From: Neorhizobium sp. JUb45
GTDB taxonomy: Bacteria > Pseudomonadota > Alphaproteobacteria > Rhizobiales > Rhizobiaceae
DNA: 64,000 nt
Assembly: GCF_004343585.1 (NCBI RefSeq)
Contig: NZ_SLYW01000009.1
Location: 114,065 to 178,064 of the forward strand
Direction of reading: 5' to 3'
The notes under the pieces were generated by a model. It saw nothing but the letters and a program-made list of their open reading frames with translations, did not search any database and was not told the DNA's origin. Made by a program: the position numbers and the translations under genes. Shown in pieces: positions 25,058 through 34,600 of this stretch (position 1 is its first letter; each line of letters starts with the position of its first letter).

Positions 25058-26908
25058 ATGCAGATGACGGCCAAACTTCAGATGGTAGACGGCTCACAGA
25101 CGGGGACGGTGGCGGCATTGTCGGTGCGCAATCTCAAAACTTCCTTCCGCCAGGGCGGTGCCTGGACGGAGGTCGTCAAGGGTATTTCCTTCGATGTTGC
25201 GCCTGCCGAAACCTTGGCCATTGTCGGCGAATCCGGTTCGGGCAAAAGCGTCACTGGCTATTCGATCATGCGTCTGCTCGCGGAGAATGCCCGAACCGAA
25301 GGCGAGGTCATGCTCGCCGGGCATAACCTGCTGGCTCTGCCGGAAGAAGAGATGCGCCGCATCCGTGGCAATGCTGTCTCGATGATTTTCCAGGAAGCGA
25401 TGACCAGCCTCAATCCGGTCATTCCAATCGGAAAGCAGATCGCGGAGGCAATTTCGTTGCACAATCCGGATATGGCGCCCGAAGTGATCAAAAAGGAAGC
25501 GCTGCGGTTGATGGAACGCGTACGCATTCCAGCGGCGACGACCCGGTATGAGGAATATCCGCACAATTTTTCCGGCGGCATGCGTCAGCGCGTGATGATC
25601 GCCATGGCGCTGGCATGCAAACCACAGCTGCTGATCGCCGACGAACCGACAACGGCGCTTGATGTCACCATTCAAGCGCAGATCCTAAATCTCATAAAAG
25701 AGATCCAGGAGGAGGAAAAGATGTCGGTGATCTTCATTACCCATGACATGGGCGTTGTGGCCGAGGTTGCCGATCGTATGGCGGTAATGTTCCGTGGCGA
25801 TATCGTTGAAACCGGCACGACGAGCGAGATTTTCAACGACGCCAAGCATCCTTATACACGAATGCTCCTTGATGCCGTGCCGCGTCTGGGGTCAATGCGG
25901 GGTATTGCCCAGCCGATCAAGTTTTCGCTGATCGACCCCAAATCCGGCATTCGTGGTGCACCCGACACGCCAATTAATACTGTCAAATCGGGAGAACCTG
26001 TCCTGCAGGTAAAGGATCTTTCCGTACGGTTCGACATCAAGGCCGGCTGGTTTCGGACTGTCTCCAGCCGTATTCACGCGGTCGAACGTGTATCCTTCGA
26101 TCTGAATGCCGGAGAAACCCTGTCGATCGTCGGCGAGTCCGGCTGTGGCAAGTCGACCACCGGTCGCGGCCTGATGCGTCTGGTCAAAGCCAGCGGTGGC
26201 ACTGTCAAACTCGCCGGGCGTGAACTGATGGCTATGTCGTCATTTGAGCTTCGTGATGCCCGCCGCGATATCCAGATGATCTTTCAGGACCCGTTCGCCA
26301 GCCTCAGTCCGCGCCGCACCGTGGGGGAAGCGATCGCCGAACCTTTCCTGACACACAAACTTGGCTCGGCAACGCAAGCCCGTAAACTCGTCGCAGATCT
26401 TCTCGAAAGGGTGGGACTCAAACCCGATATGGCAAGCCGGCTTCCTCATCAGTTTTCAGGGGGCCAAAGGCAACGTATTTGCATCGCCCGCGCGCTAGCA
26501 TTGTCACCGAAGGTCATTGTCGCCGATGAGTCGGTCTCTGCACTCGACGTGTCGGTCAAGGCGCAGGTAATCAATCTCCTCATGGACCTTCAGCGCGATC
26601 TCGATATTGCCTTCGTGTTCATCTCGCATGACATGGCCGTTGTCGAGCGTGTCAGCCATCGTGTCGCCGTCATGTATCTTGGCGAGGTCGTAGAAATCGG
26701 ACCGAGGGAAGAAATCTTCGCGAACCCAGCGCATCCTTACACCCAAAAGCTACTCAAGGCGGTCCCGATGCCGGATCCGGCCCGGCGCTTAGTTCGACAG
26801 GCGCCTGACACAAGTGAACCGAAGAGCGCGTTGCGACCTGTCGATTTTGTGTCGGACAACATGCCAATGACGGAAGTAACAAAGGGACATTTTTTTCGAC
26901 CTGCATAA
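25058..26908 (+). CDS. fused double ABC ATPase (DppD-DppF type)
   Basis: A 616-residue cytosolic protein with two complete nucleotide-binding domains. Domain 1 has Walker A GESGSGKSVT (~57), signature FSGGMRQRV (~170) and Walker B LLIADEPTTALD. Domain 2 has GESGCGKSTT (~360), FSGGQRQRI (~468) and VIVADESVSALD. Each ends with the oligopeptide-type C-terminal extension (e.g. HPYTQKLLKAVP). The start is at ATG 25058, where GGAGGAG lies at a normal distance. GsiA-like fusion of two ATPases serves one permease pair, here the one at 22343-24160. Last gene of the operon. Confidence 0.94.
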   Translation: MQMTAKLQMVDGSQTGTVAALSVRNLKTSFRQGGAWTEVVKGISFDVAPAETLAIVGESGSGKSVTGYSIMRLLAENARTEGEVMLAGHNLLALPEEEMRRIRGNAVSMIFQEAMTSLNPVIPIGKQIAEAISLHNPDMAPEVIKKEALRLMERVRIPAATTRYEEYPHNFSGGMRQRVMIAMALACKPQLLIADEPTTALDVTIQAQILNLIKEIQEEEKMSVIFITHDMGVVAEVADRMAVMFRGDIVETGTTSEIFNDAKHPYTRMLLDAVPRLGSMRGIAQPIKFSLIDPKSGIRGAPDTPINTVKSGEPVLQVKDLSVRFDIKAGWFRTVSSRIHAVERVSFDLNAGETLSIVGESGCGKSTTGRGLMRLVKASGGTVKLAGRELMAMSSFELRDARRDIQMIFQDPFASLSPRRTVGEAIAEPFLTHKLGSATQARKLVADLLERVGLKPDMASRLPHQFSGGQRQRICIARALALSPKVIVADESVSALDVSVKAQVINLLMDLQRDLDIAFVFISHDMAVVERVSHRVAVMYLGEVVEIGPREEIFANPAHPYTQKLLKAVPMPDPARRLVRQAPDTSEPKSALRPVDFVSDNMPMTEVTKGHFFRPA

Positions 26909-27689
26909 GCGTATTTTCGGTTCACGCTGTTCTGAGCGAGGTAAGACTGTTTGAAAGTTGCGTGGACCATCCCGACTAGGTTTGCATTGATCGAATGCCT
27001 CACTTCAACAGGGAGGCGATTTAACCAAAAAACTGATCGTTTTCGCCGATATCGAGGACTGTGATGGGCGCCCATGGGGGCGTCAGTTTGTATCTCACCA
27101 AGAGCTTCGATATTACACAGAAAGGGCAAGGTCGATCGTGGGTGCATTTATGGCCTGTAACCGTGCCCAGTTTTCGAGTTTGGCAAACCGATAAACCTTT
27201 CTGGCGCCATTATGGGCGGGCACGCACGCGCCCGGCGATGGAATTCTTCAGCCGGCTCCGATGTCCATACATAGGGATCCGGCTGGCGGCTGGAGCGTTG
27301 AGGTGCCGGTGCGGAATTCTAGCATGTCGCGCACTTGATCTGCTGTCCATTTCAAGGTGGTAGAGTGGCTAAGCGCACTGATGTCACGGCTTAAAAAAGA
27401 TATATGGTGGCGAGTCGTGGTTTGCGAGATGCATTCCGACGCCTTTACTGGCTACTCGTCAGAGCCTGCTTTCAGCACGGCGTGCGAGAGTGGGTCCGGC
27501 ATGGCGCCGAAGGCGTACGGCTCTTCAGTTCCAGACTGGGCGGGAATTCAATTGATCGGGGTCATGAAGTTTAGCGAGACCCTTTCCGGCGTGGTCTGAG
27601 TGTACTGCTGTGTGCTTGGAAGCAGCGCCCTGACAGTGAAGCCTCCGGGGCCGAGGACTGTTGTGGGTTTCTCGTTCGTCCACGCGTCT
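26909..27689. other. 780-bp stretch without a confident gene
   Basis: Lies between the end of the operon and the 3' end of a convergent LysR gene. Short plus-strand frames (27061-27363, 27357-27599) have no ribosome-binding sites or recognisable motifs. No strong terminator hairpin was found just after the ATPase gene. Confidence 0.35.
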
Positions 27690-28589
27690 TCATGTCGCGA
27701 ACACTCCTTGCAGCCAATCGATGAATACGCGCACGCGCGGGGTCAGTTGCCGGTTCCGCGGGTAAAGGACCGATACCAGCGAGGGTTCAGGCGGAAATTC
27801 ACTGAGCAATTCGATCAAAACGCCTTCGGCGATATCCTTCTCAACATGATAGCGCGGCACCTGAATGATGCCGAGGCCCATTCGGGCAGTGGAAACAAAG
27901 GTTTCGGCCGCGCTCACGGTGATGGCCGCCGGAATGACTGTCGTAAGCAGTTTGCCGTCCACCCTGAATTCAAGCGGAATAGGTCCGCTGCTGCCGGTGG
28001 TGCGAAACCCTATCATCCTATGCATTGACAAATCTTTGGGGTGCGCCGGTCGCCCATAGATCGAGACATAACCAGGCGAGGCGACAGTAACTTCCTCCAG
28101 TGTGGCGACGCGCAGCGCGATCATGTCGCTATCCTGGGGCGTGCCGACACGCAGCACGCAGTCGATCCCTTCGCGCACAAGGTCGACCAAGCGATCGCCC
28201 TCGCTGAGATGGAACTCGATGTCCGGATAGGCCGCGAGAAAGGACGGTAGTCGGGGTAAGACGAAATGCCGTGCCAGCGTGCCATGGACATCGACCCGCA
28301 GCAGTCCTTTCGGCTTTGCCCCGGCAAAGGCACCCTCGGCATCCTCGATATCATCGAGGATCGACAGGCATCGTTGATAATAGGCTTCGCCGTCCAGCGT
28401 CGGGCTCACGTGACGTGTGGTCCTCTCAAGCAGCTTGACGCCCAGTCGCGCCTCAATCTGCTTCACCGCATCCGTTACCGTGGACCGCGGCATACCCGTA
28501 TCCTCCGCCGCAAGGGTGAAACTGCGCCGTTCGACCACCCGCATGAAGACACGCATGGCATCAAGTCTGTCCATCTTATTGTTCGCCAT
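27690..28589 (-). CDS. LysR-family transcriptional regulator
   Basis: A 299-residue LTTR with HTH residues ~22-41 (SFTLAAEDTGMPRSTVTDAV) and a CrgA-like linker RTTRHVSPTLDG. Divergent from two SDR genes; the 105-bp gap contains a GAATAAT inverted repeat. Control of the SDR pair, with autoregulation, is the standard arrangement for this subgroup. Confidence 0.92.
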   Translation of the reverse strand: MANNKMDRLDAMRVFMRVVERRSFTLAAEDTGMPRSTVTDAVKQIEARLGVKLLERTTRHVSPTLDGEAYYQRCLSILDDIEDAEGAFAGAKPKGLLRVDVHGTLARHFVLPRLPSFLAAYPDIEFHLSEGDRLVDLVREGIDCVLRVGTPQDSDMIALRVATLEEVTVASPGYVSIYGRPAHPKDLSMHRMIGFRTTGSSGPIPLEFRVDGKLLTTVIPAAITVSAAETFVSTARMGLGIIQVPRYHVEKDIAEGVLIELLSEFPPEPSLVSVLYPRNRQLTPRVRVFIDWLQGVFAT

Positions 28590-28606
28590 TGTCGGATTCT
28601 GATGCG

Positions 28607-28625
28607 GAATAATGGCTGATTATTC
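28607..28625. promoter_or_regulatory. LysR-type operator between LysR and SDR genes
   Basis: GAATAAT-GGCTG-ATTATTC is a perfect inverted repeat (7-bp arms, 5-bp spacer), 17 bp before the LysR start and 70 bp before the SDR start. Position and symmetry fit a binding site for the adjacent LysR protein. Confidence 0.55.
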
Positions 28626-28694
28626 GCCAGATAGAAAGTGACATCTTCAGCTTCGTCATCAAGCGCGACATCGCGCACAGAGCGGAGAACGAAA

Positions 28695-29432
28695 ATGTCT
28701 ACATCTGAAAAAGTCGCCATCGTCACAGGAGCCTCCCGCGGAATCGGCGCTGCTATTGCGAAGCGCCTTGGTCGAGACGGCTTCACCGTCGTCGTCAATT
28801 ACGCGGGCAGCGCCGAAGCTGCCGCAGCCGTCGTACACGAGATTGAAGCGGCCGGTGGCAAGGCTATAACCGCCCAGGCCGATGTTTCGGACGTCGAACA
28901 GGTGAAGCGTATGTTCACATCGGCAGAGGCCGCCTTCGGCGGCATCGATGTGCTCGTCAATAATGCCGGTATCATGATGCTGGCACCCCTGGCAGCCACT
29001 GACGACCAGAATTTCAGCAGACAGATCGACATCAACCTGAAGGGTACGTTTAACACTCTTCGGGAGGCGGCCACACGCCTTCGCTCGGGCGGTCGCATCG
29101 TCAACTTTTCCACGACGGTGGTCGGTCTGAAGCTGGAAACCTATGGTGTTTATGCTGCGACCAAGGCCGCAGTCGAGACCCTGACGGCGATCATGGCCAA
29201 GGAAATGCGCGGCCGCAACATCAATGTCAACGCCATCGCACCGGGCCCGACCGCGACCGACCTTTTTCTCAATGGCAAGTCCGATGAACTGATCGAGCGG
29301 ATGTCCAAGGTGAACCCGTTGGAACGGCTTGGCACGCCTGAAGACATTGCTGATGCCGTGTCATTCTTTGTCGGCCCGGACAGCGGCTGGATCAATGGAC
29401 AGGTGCTGCGCGCCAATGGCGGAGTCATCTGA
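28695..29432 (+). CDS. SDR-family oxidoreductase
   Basis: A 245-residue classical SDR resembling FabG-like 3-oxoacyl or glucose dehydrogenases. TGASRGIG is at ~12-19, NNAG at ~88, the catalytic Ser in IVNFSTTVVG (~138) and YAATK at ~151. The ending WINGQVLRANGGVI is typical. ATG 28695 follows GGAG. First of two SDR genes transcribed away from the LysR gene. Confidence 0.92.
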   Translation: MSTSEKVAIVTGASRGIGAAIAKRLGRDGFTVVVNYAGSAEAAAAVVHEIEAAGGKAITAQADVSDVEQVKRMFTSAEAAFGGIDVLVNNAGIMMLAPLAATDDQNFSRQIDINLKGTFNTLREAATRLRSGGRIVNFSTTVVGLKLETYGVYAATKAAVETLTAIMAKEMRGRNINVNAIAPGPTATDLFLNGKSDELIERMSKVNPLERLGTPEDIADAVSFFVGPDSGWINGQVLRANGGVI

Positions 29433-29481
29433 TCAGGCCTCCTCGATACCAACACTATCATCCTCTGAAAGGGCTGTTGTC

Positions 29482-30381
29482 ATGTCAAAGAAAGTCGTTC
29501 TTGTTACCGGTTCGTCAAGCGGTTTCGGTCGTCTGACGGCCGAAGCGCTCGCCCGCGCCGGCCATACCGTTTACGCCTCGATGCGCGATATTGCCGGGCG
29601 CAATGCCGCAAACACTGGGCAGATGCGCGAACTCTCCCAGAAAGAGGGCATCGAGCTCCGTCCGCTGGAACTCGACGTACAATCGGAGGCATCCGCCAAT
29701 GCCGCCGTCGAAACACTGATCGCGGAAACCGGCCGGATCGACGTGGTCCTGCACAATGCCGGCCACATGATGTTCGGCCCAGCCGAGGCGTTCACGCCGG
29801 AACAGTTCGCCCAGCAATATGATGTCAACGTCCTTGGCACGCAGCGCGTTAACCGCGCGGTGCTGCCTCACATGCGCAGCCGCCGCGAAGGGCTGCTGGT
29901 ATGGGTGTCTAGCTCCAGTTCCGCAGGCGGTACACCGCCTTATCTTGCGCCATACTTTGCAGCAAAGGCGGCAATGGATTCGCTCGCCGTTCAATATGCC
30001 CGTGAACTCAGCCGGTGGGGCATCGAGACGACGATCATCGTGCCGGGCGCCTTCACCAAGGGTACCAATCACTTTGCACATTCTGGCCGGCCGGCCGACG
30101 AAGATCGAGCCGCGGACTATGAGGCTGGGCCCTATGCCGGTTTTGGCGATGAGGTTCAGAAAGCCTTTGCCGAGATCGTTCCCGACGATGCCGATCCGGC
30201 GCCTGTGGCCGGCATGATCGCCGACGTGGTCGGCATGCCCTTCGGAACCCGGCCTTTCCGCCTCCACTACGATCCAACCGAAGATGGTGCCGATATCGGC
30301 TTTGCCGTGCTCGACCGGCTGCGGGCGGAAATGCTGCATCGCGTTGGGCTGTCCGATCTACTGAAGCCCGCAAGGCCCTGA
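29482..30381 (+). CDS. SDR-family oxidoreductase, extended C-terminus
   Basis: A 299-residue SDR. The glycine motif TGSSSGFG (~9-16), HNAG (~91), catalytic Ser in VWVSSSSSAGG (~140) and YFAAKAAMD (~157) are present. The tail beyond ~250 (PFGTRPFRLHYDP) is seen in SDRs acting on larger or lipophilic carbonyls. It lies 49 bp after the other SDR and is presumably co-transcribed; substrate unknown. Confidence 0.9.
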   Translation: MSKKVVLVTGSSSGFGRLTAEALARAGHTVYASMRDIAGRNAANTGQMRELSQKEGIELRPLELDVQSEASANAAVETLIAETGRIDVVLHNAGHMMFGPAEAFTPEQFAQQYDVNVLGTQRVNRAVLPHMRSRREGLLVWVSSSSSAGGTPPYLAPYFAAKAAMDSLAVQYARELSRWGIETTIIVPGAFTKGTNHFAHSGRPADEDRAADYEAGPYAGFGDEVQKAFAEIVPDDADPAPVAGMIADVVGMPFGTRPFRLHYDPTEDGADIGFAVLDRLRAEMLHRVGLSDLLKPARP

Positions 30382-30458
30382 GCCTGACCCAGGAAGCAAA
30401 GGAATGATCGGGAGCATCTCGCCGATCTCGCCATCAACCCGGATCGGGAGGACGAGAA

Positions 30459-30719
30459 ATACATACGTTTGTCATCGTTGTCTGCGGGTTTGTCTTGCTG
30501 ACGCTTTTCCTGACATTCGGATGGCTCTGGCATATCGGGCAATTTCCGAGCGCCAGCGTCGCAAAGCTGTTCATCGTCCTTTGGGTGGTGATGTCCCTCG
30601 TCAACATGTGGATCGGGGTTTCGAAGGCCGGTTATTCGATAAGTGAGGAGCTGTTCGTGTTGCCCCAAGTGCTGCTGCCGCCGGTTCTTGCTGCTGGTCT
30701 CGTGCTCCTCGCATCCTGA
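30459..30719 (+). CDS. small membrane protein with a non-standard start codon
   Basis: An 86-residue protein with three predicted membrane segments (VIVVCGFVLLTLFLTFGW; KLFIVLWVVMSLVNMW; LPQVLLPPVLAAGLVLLA). GGGAGG (30446-30451) is ideally placed before an in-frame ATA at 30459, giving an N-terminus I/M-HTFVIVV that covers the whole first helix. A TTG at 30495 would cut that helix and lacks a good site. Either ATA is used or an ancestral ATG has mutated. Its family is not recognised; it is followed by another small membrane protein. Confidence 0.55.
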   Translation: MHTFVIVVCGFVLLTLFLTFGWLWHIGQFPSASVAKLFIVLWVVMSLVNMWIGVSKAGYSISEELFVLPQVLLPPVLAAGLVLLAS

Positions 30720-30760
30720 TCCAGACACACGCAAACAGATATGAAACAGGAGACATACAA

Positions 30761-31237
30761 ATGACTGCCTTCAATTCGAACTACATCGGGCTCACGCTGG
30801 TCGCAGCCATTACGGCTTCGATAGCCGCGACCACGTCCGCTGGTCTTGGCTGGCCGGTCTGGGCGATGTTCATAGGATGGGTCACTTTCATTACAGGTGA
30901 TCATTCCTTCAACGGCGCAGTCCGCAGTTATCTCTGCGCAGCGATCGGCATCGCATTTGGCAGCCTTGCGGCAATCGGCGTCGGAACGCTGATGCCACTC
31001 ATTGACTACCTCGCTTTCGGCGCCGTCGTATTTGTCGTGGCAATTATCGTCGTTTCCCTCAGGGCCGCGCCGATGCTCAACAATATTTCGGCGTACTTTC
31101 TCGGGCTGATCGCCTTCTTCGCCGCGCACGTTCCGCCGAGCATAACAGCGGTCACGGAGCTGGCGGCCGCTGGCGCATTGGGAGCCGCCGCCGCGTTCTT
31201 TGCTCATTCGCTTCAGATGAAGATGGCCAGCAGATAA
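30761..31237 (+). CDS. DUF1097 family membrane protein
   Basis: A 158-residue inner-membrane protein with about five transmembrane helices. The GLGWPVWAMFIGWVTF and GDHSFNGAVRSYLCAAIG segments match the DUF1097 (YcdZ) family, whose role is unknown. CAGGAG lies upstream of the ATG. Probably the last gene of the LysR-linked SDR cluster; a strong hairpin follows 8 bp after its stop. Confidence 0.8.
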   Translation: MTAFNSNYIGLTLVAAITASIAATTSAGLGWPVWAMFIGWVTFITGDHSFNGAVRSYLCAAIGIAFGSLAAIGVGTLMPLIDYLAFGAVVFVVAIIVVSLRAAPMLNNISAYFLGLIAFFAAHVPPSITAVTELAAAGALGAAAAFFAHSLQMKMASR

Positions 31238-31245
31238 TCGAACGT

Positions 31246-31269
31246 GAAGCGCGCCTTAGGGCGCGCTTC
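31246..31269. terminator. GC-rich terminator-like hairpin
   Basis: GAAGCGCGCC-TTAG-GGCGCGCTTC is a perfect 10-bp stem with a tetraloop directly after the DUF1097 stop. No T-run follows on the plus strand. It also faces the 3' end of the cytochrome gene, so it may be bidirectional. Confidence 0.7.
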
Positions 31270-31500
31270 AATCCGCAAGCAGATGTCCGCGATACTCGAC
31301 GCCACGCAAATCATTGCGGTCGATATGAAGCAGGTCAGCGGAATAGACAGATCGTACTGTCGAGAGCGATCGGTCGGCAGATCCGCGTGATAAACCCTTG
31401 GCACGGCTATTCGACGCTTACAGCGCACATTCCCGAACTTTGAATGCCGTCGCTCCAAAATGATCGACAGCATTCATGTTGCCCAACGCCGCGTTGCTCG

Positions 31501-32961
31501 TTAACTCCCGTGAACCTCGCGTCGCTGGAGCCTTACCACTCCAATCGCTAACAAAGCGAATGCGATGATCGCAGCTACTGGCACACCAATCAAATAAGTG
31601 CCAAATTTTGCCAGAAGTGGCTTCGGCCCCCCACTCCGAAACTCAGCCACCGTTTCGGGCGTGATCGTCATCGCAGGGTTGCCGAAATTCTGCGCGACAA
31701 AGCTGGCGACGGCGGCGACCTGGCGGTCATTCATGTCGTTTTCGAAGGCTGGCATCAGCGTCGGACCGCTCGATCCGGTGCGATGCACGCCCTCAAGAAC
31801 GGTCATCACCAGATTGTTCGGGTGCACCGATCCGGTTGCCGTGCTCTGATAGAGCGAGGGGTAATAGCCATCCTTGCTGCCGGCGCCGCTTGGCATGTGG
31901 CAGGACGCACACGCGGAATCATAGAGGACGGCACCATCGTTGATGCTGGTAAAGTCGCTGCGGGTGGCGTCCGCATAGACGGACGCATCGGCGGCGCGTC
32001 CTTCATTTGCCGCATGCAGACCCTTGCGGGCTGCGGTGCTGTCGAAACTGTAATGGTCCTCGACCGGCGTGCCGAAAGTCGCAGGGGCGGCCTTTTGCGT
32101 AGGGTCCGCAACCGCCGGAACAGTCCGGAGATAAGCCGTGATCGCGGAAATATCGCCGTCTGTCAGTTTCGAGAGACTGAGTTCCACAGCCTCAGCCATC
32201 GGGCCGGCTGCTACGCCCTTGCCGGGAACATGGCCTTGCTTGAGGTATTGCGCAATCTCGGCATCTGTCCAATCTCCGAGGCCCGAGACCCTATCCGTGG
32301 TAATATTCGGCGCTTCCCAGGCTCCGACAAGTCCGCCGGCAAGGTTCTCGTCCGTCTTCATGGCCATGGTCAGATCGCGCGGCGTGTGACAGGTTGCGCA
32401 ATGTGCCAACCCTTCCGACAGATAACGACCTCGCGCCACCTGCGCATCTTCCCCAGACTTCGCGGTAAAGCGTGTCTTGTTGAGATTGAGCAGATTCCAG
32501 CCAGACATCAGGATGCGCTGGCTGAAGGGAAAGGAAAGCTCCGTCTTGTGGGCTGGTACGGCATCCACCGGCGCCACGCTCGATTGGAAATAGGCATAAA
32601 GCGCCTTCATGTCCTCGTCGGTGATCAGGCTGTAAGAATCGTAGGGCATTGCCGGATAGAGGTTACCGCTCGGAGAAACACCCTCGCGCACGGCGCGAGC
32701 GAACTGTTCTTCCGTCCAGTTGCCGATGCCGGATTGTTTAGAGGGCGTAATATTGGTCGACCAGATGGTTCCCATGGGCGAACCGAGCGGATAGCCGCCG
32801 GCAAACGGTTTTCCGCCCTTCGGCGCCGTATGACAGGCCGCGCAGTCGCCGGCGGTCGCCAGATATTCACCGCGTTTGACCAGATCTGCGTCTTGAGCCA
32901 TGGCGGCGGTGCTAATGACGCCAACGACGAGCGTTACCAGTGTCGCAAGATGTCTCATCAT
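31501..32961 (-). CDS. triheme cytochrome c subunit of a membrane-bound FAD dehydrogenase
   Basis: A 486-residue secreted cytochrome. A Sec signal peptide (cleavage near AMAQ, residue ~23) is followed by three heme c sites: CAACH (~40), CATCH (~187) and CASCH (~337). A single C-terminal helix (PVAAIIAFALLAIGVV) anchors it in the inner membrane. This is the layout of the cytochrome subunit of gluconate, fructose or sorbitol dehydrogenases, passing electrons from the flavin subunit to ubiquinone. ATG 32961 overlaps the GMC stop (TAATG). Last gene of the three-gene operon. Confidence 0.93.
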   Translation of the reverse strand: MMRHLATLVTLVVGVISTAAMAQDADLVKRGEYLATAGDCAACHTAPKGGKPFAGGYPLGSPMGTIWSTNITPSKQSGIGNWTEEQFARAVREGVSPSGNLYPAMPYDSYSLITDEDMKALYAYFQSSVAPVDAVPAHKTELSFPFSQRILMSGWNLLNLNKTRFTAKSGEDAQVARGRYLSEGLAHCATCHTPRDLTMAMKTDENLAGGLVGAWEAPNITTDRVSGLGDWTDAEIAQYLKQGHVPGKGVAAGPMAEAVELSLSKLTDGDISAITAYLRTVPAVADPTQKAAPATFGTPVEDHYSFDSTAARKGLHAANEGRAADASVYADATRSDFTSINDGAVLYDSACASCHMPSGAGSKDGYYPSLYQSTATGSVHPNNLVMTVLEGVHRTGSSGPTLMPAFENDMNDRQVAAVASFVAQNFGNPAMTITPETVAEFRSGGPKPLLAKFGTYLIGVPVAAIIAFALLAIGVVRLQRREVHGS

Positions 32962-34571
32962 TAGATCTCCCTTGCGATGATGTCGGCCGAACGCAGTGAC
33001 AACGCGCATCCGGTCATTGTGGGATTGTTCGCAGCGGATGCCGGCATGACGCCCGATGTTGCAAGAAACAGGTTATCATGGTCGTGGGTGCGGCATTCGC
33101 CGTTGACCACCGAATCCTTGGGATCGCTGCCCATGATGACCGTGCCCATCGGGTGGTCGCGGTTTTCCCACACCGTCGTGTTTTTGCTGAACACGACGGC
33201 GCCGAGGAGGGACTGGAACTTGTCGAAATCCTGCTTCACCACTTCGCCGGCGCGGCGCACATAATCATCGACGTCGTAATGGATCGAGTTCAGCGGCAGA
33301 CCGAACCTGTCCTTATTTGTGGCGGACAGCGTCACCCGGTTTGTCGGATGCGGGAGGGATTCGATATTGGAGGAAACCGGCGTGAAACGCGCTGCCATGT
33401 GGCGGATTTGCTTGTCGAGTTCCGGCCCGATGACCCCTTCCTTCATCAGATGCTCGGTAATCGGCACGTTGCCGACGAAATTGCCGATCTCATAACGGAT
33501 GCATCCATGTTCCGAACGCCATGGTCCGTCGCGCCAGTTGAGGATGTCGCCCTGCTGGACCGGGCCGCGTCCCGACCACATCGGTTCGTCTGAGAGGAAG
33601 GATGCGCCAAAAGCGTTATGATCCATCAGATTGCGCCCGACCATGTCCGAGGAGTTGGCGACGTCTGAAAGCAGCAGCAGCCTAGGTGTCTCGATCGCAT
33701 GTGCCGCGACGATGACGTAGCGCGAAGTCAGGGCGTGGCTATTGCCTTTGCTGTCGTGGTAGTGCACGGCAGCGATCTTCTTGCCGTCCGGTGATTTTTC
33801 CAGCTTATAGACTGCCGCGTTCTCGATGAGCTTGGCGCCAGCCTGCTCGGCGAATGTCACGTTGCGATCGCCGGAATATTGCGAGCCGATCGGACAGACC
33901 GGCGAACAGTTGTTGTTGCCAACACAGGCGGGACGTCCGCCATAGGGGTCCGTTGCCCTGCCATTCGGCTGATAGGTATAGTTATATCCCCCAGGCGCCA
34001 CTTTTTCCGCAAATCGCTTCGAGAAGTAGGAAAGCTCCTGCGGGCGGATCGGATAAGGATGCTGTCGGGGCGGATAGGGCTTGCCACCCTTGCCGGAATA
34101 GTCGGCATGATCATCGCCTGACACGCCCATCTTGCTCTCGGCCTCGTAATAGAAAGGCTCGAGATCATCATATCCGATCGGCCAGTCACGTCCGACGCCG
34201 TATGTAGATTTCAGCTTGAAATCGTTGGGAAGATTGCGCCAGCAGGCGCCGCCCCAATGCCAGGTCGTGCCGCCAACCAGGCGCAGCATGCCCGCGACGT
34301 AAGAGACCGGGCCGGTGTTTTCGACATAGCCCGGCACGAACGAGGTCGGCGCCCAGGGTTCGTTCGGATAAGGCTGGTTGCGGTTGCCGCCATTGGAAGA
34401 GACATTGCCGCTGGAGCGGAAGCTGTCGACGATCTTCCAGCGCGGAACACGAGGTCCGGCCTCAAGGATGATGACCGATTTTCCGGCCTCGGCGAGCTTC
34501 TGAGCGGCAAGACCGCCCATGGCTCCGGAGCCGACGACGATGACGTCGGCGTCGAATTCAGTGTTTGCCAT
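32961..34571 (-). CDS. GMC-family FAD dehydrogenase, large subunit
   Basis: A 536-residue flavoprotein. The FAD dinucleotide motif VVGSGAMGG is at ~11-19, with GGTTWHWGGACWR (~97-109) and the C-terminal active-site region HPMGTVIMGSDP and PTMTGCALSLRSADI. A cysteine cluster CVGNNNCSPVCPIG (~225-238) resembles the 3Fe-4S site known from FAD-glucose and fructose dehydrogenases. It has no signal of its own and probably reaches the periplasm by piggy-back on the Tat-exported small subunit. Substrate (gluconate, fructose, sorbitol, glucose) is not determined. An upstream in-frame start exists but MANTEFDADVIVVG is the family start. Confidence 0.93.
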   Translation of the reverse strand: MANTEFDADVIVVGSGAMGGLAAQKLAEAGKSVIILEAGPRVPRWKIVDSFRSSGNVSSNGGNRNQPYPNEPWAPTSFVPGYVENTGPVSYVAGMLRLVGGTTWHWGGACWRNLPNDFKLKSTYGVGRDWPIGYDDLEPFYYEAESKMGVSGDDHADYSGKGGKPYPPRQHPYPIRPQELSYFSKRFAEKVAPGGYNYTYQPNGRATDPYGGRPACVGNNNCSPVCPIGSQYSGDRNVTFAEQAGAKLIENAAVYKLEKSPDGKKIAAVHYHDSKGNSHALTSRYVIVAAHAIETPRLLLLSDVANSSDMVGRNLMDHNAFGASFLSDEPMWSGRGPVQQGDILNWRDGPWRSEHGCIRYEIGNFVGNVPITEHLMKEGVIGPELDKQIRHMAARFTPVSSNIESLPHPTNRVTLSATNKDRFGLPLNSIHYDVDDYVRRAGEVVKQDFDKFQSLLGAVVFSKNTTVWENRDHPMGTVIMGSDPKDSVVNGECRTHDHDNLFLATSGVMPASAANNPTMTGCALSLRSADIIAREI

Positions 34572-34600
34572 GATGTTACCTGAAGGGGAGTTGGGGAGTG

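Noticed and set aside
27061..27599. two short plus-strand frames in the gap after the large operon
   Set aside because: No ribosome-binding site, no motif and inconsistent codon character; treated as non-coding.
31783..32964. 393-codon plus-strand open frame opposite the cytochrome c gene
   Set aside because: The minus strand encodes a complete triheme cytochrome with signal peptide; the plus-strand product has no family features.
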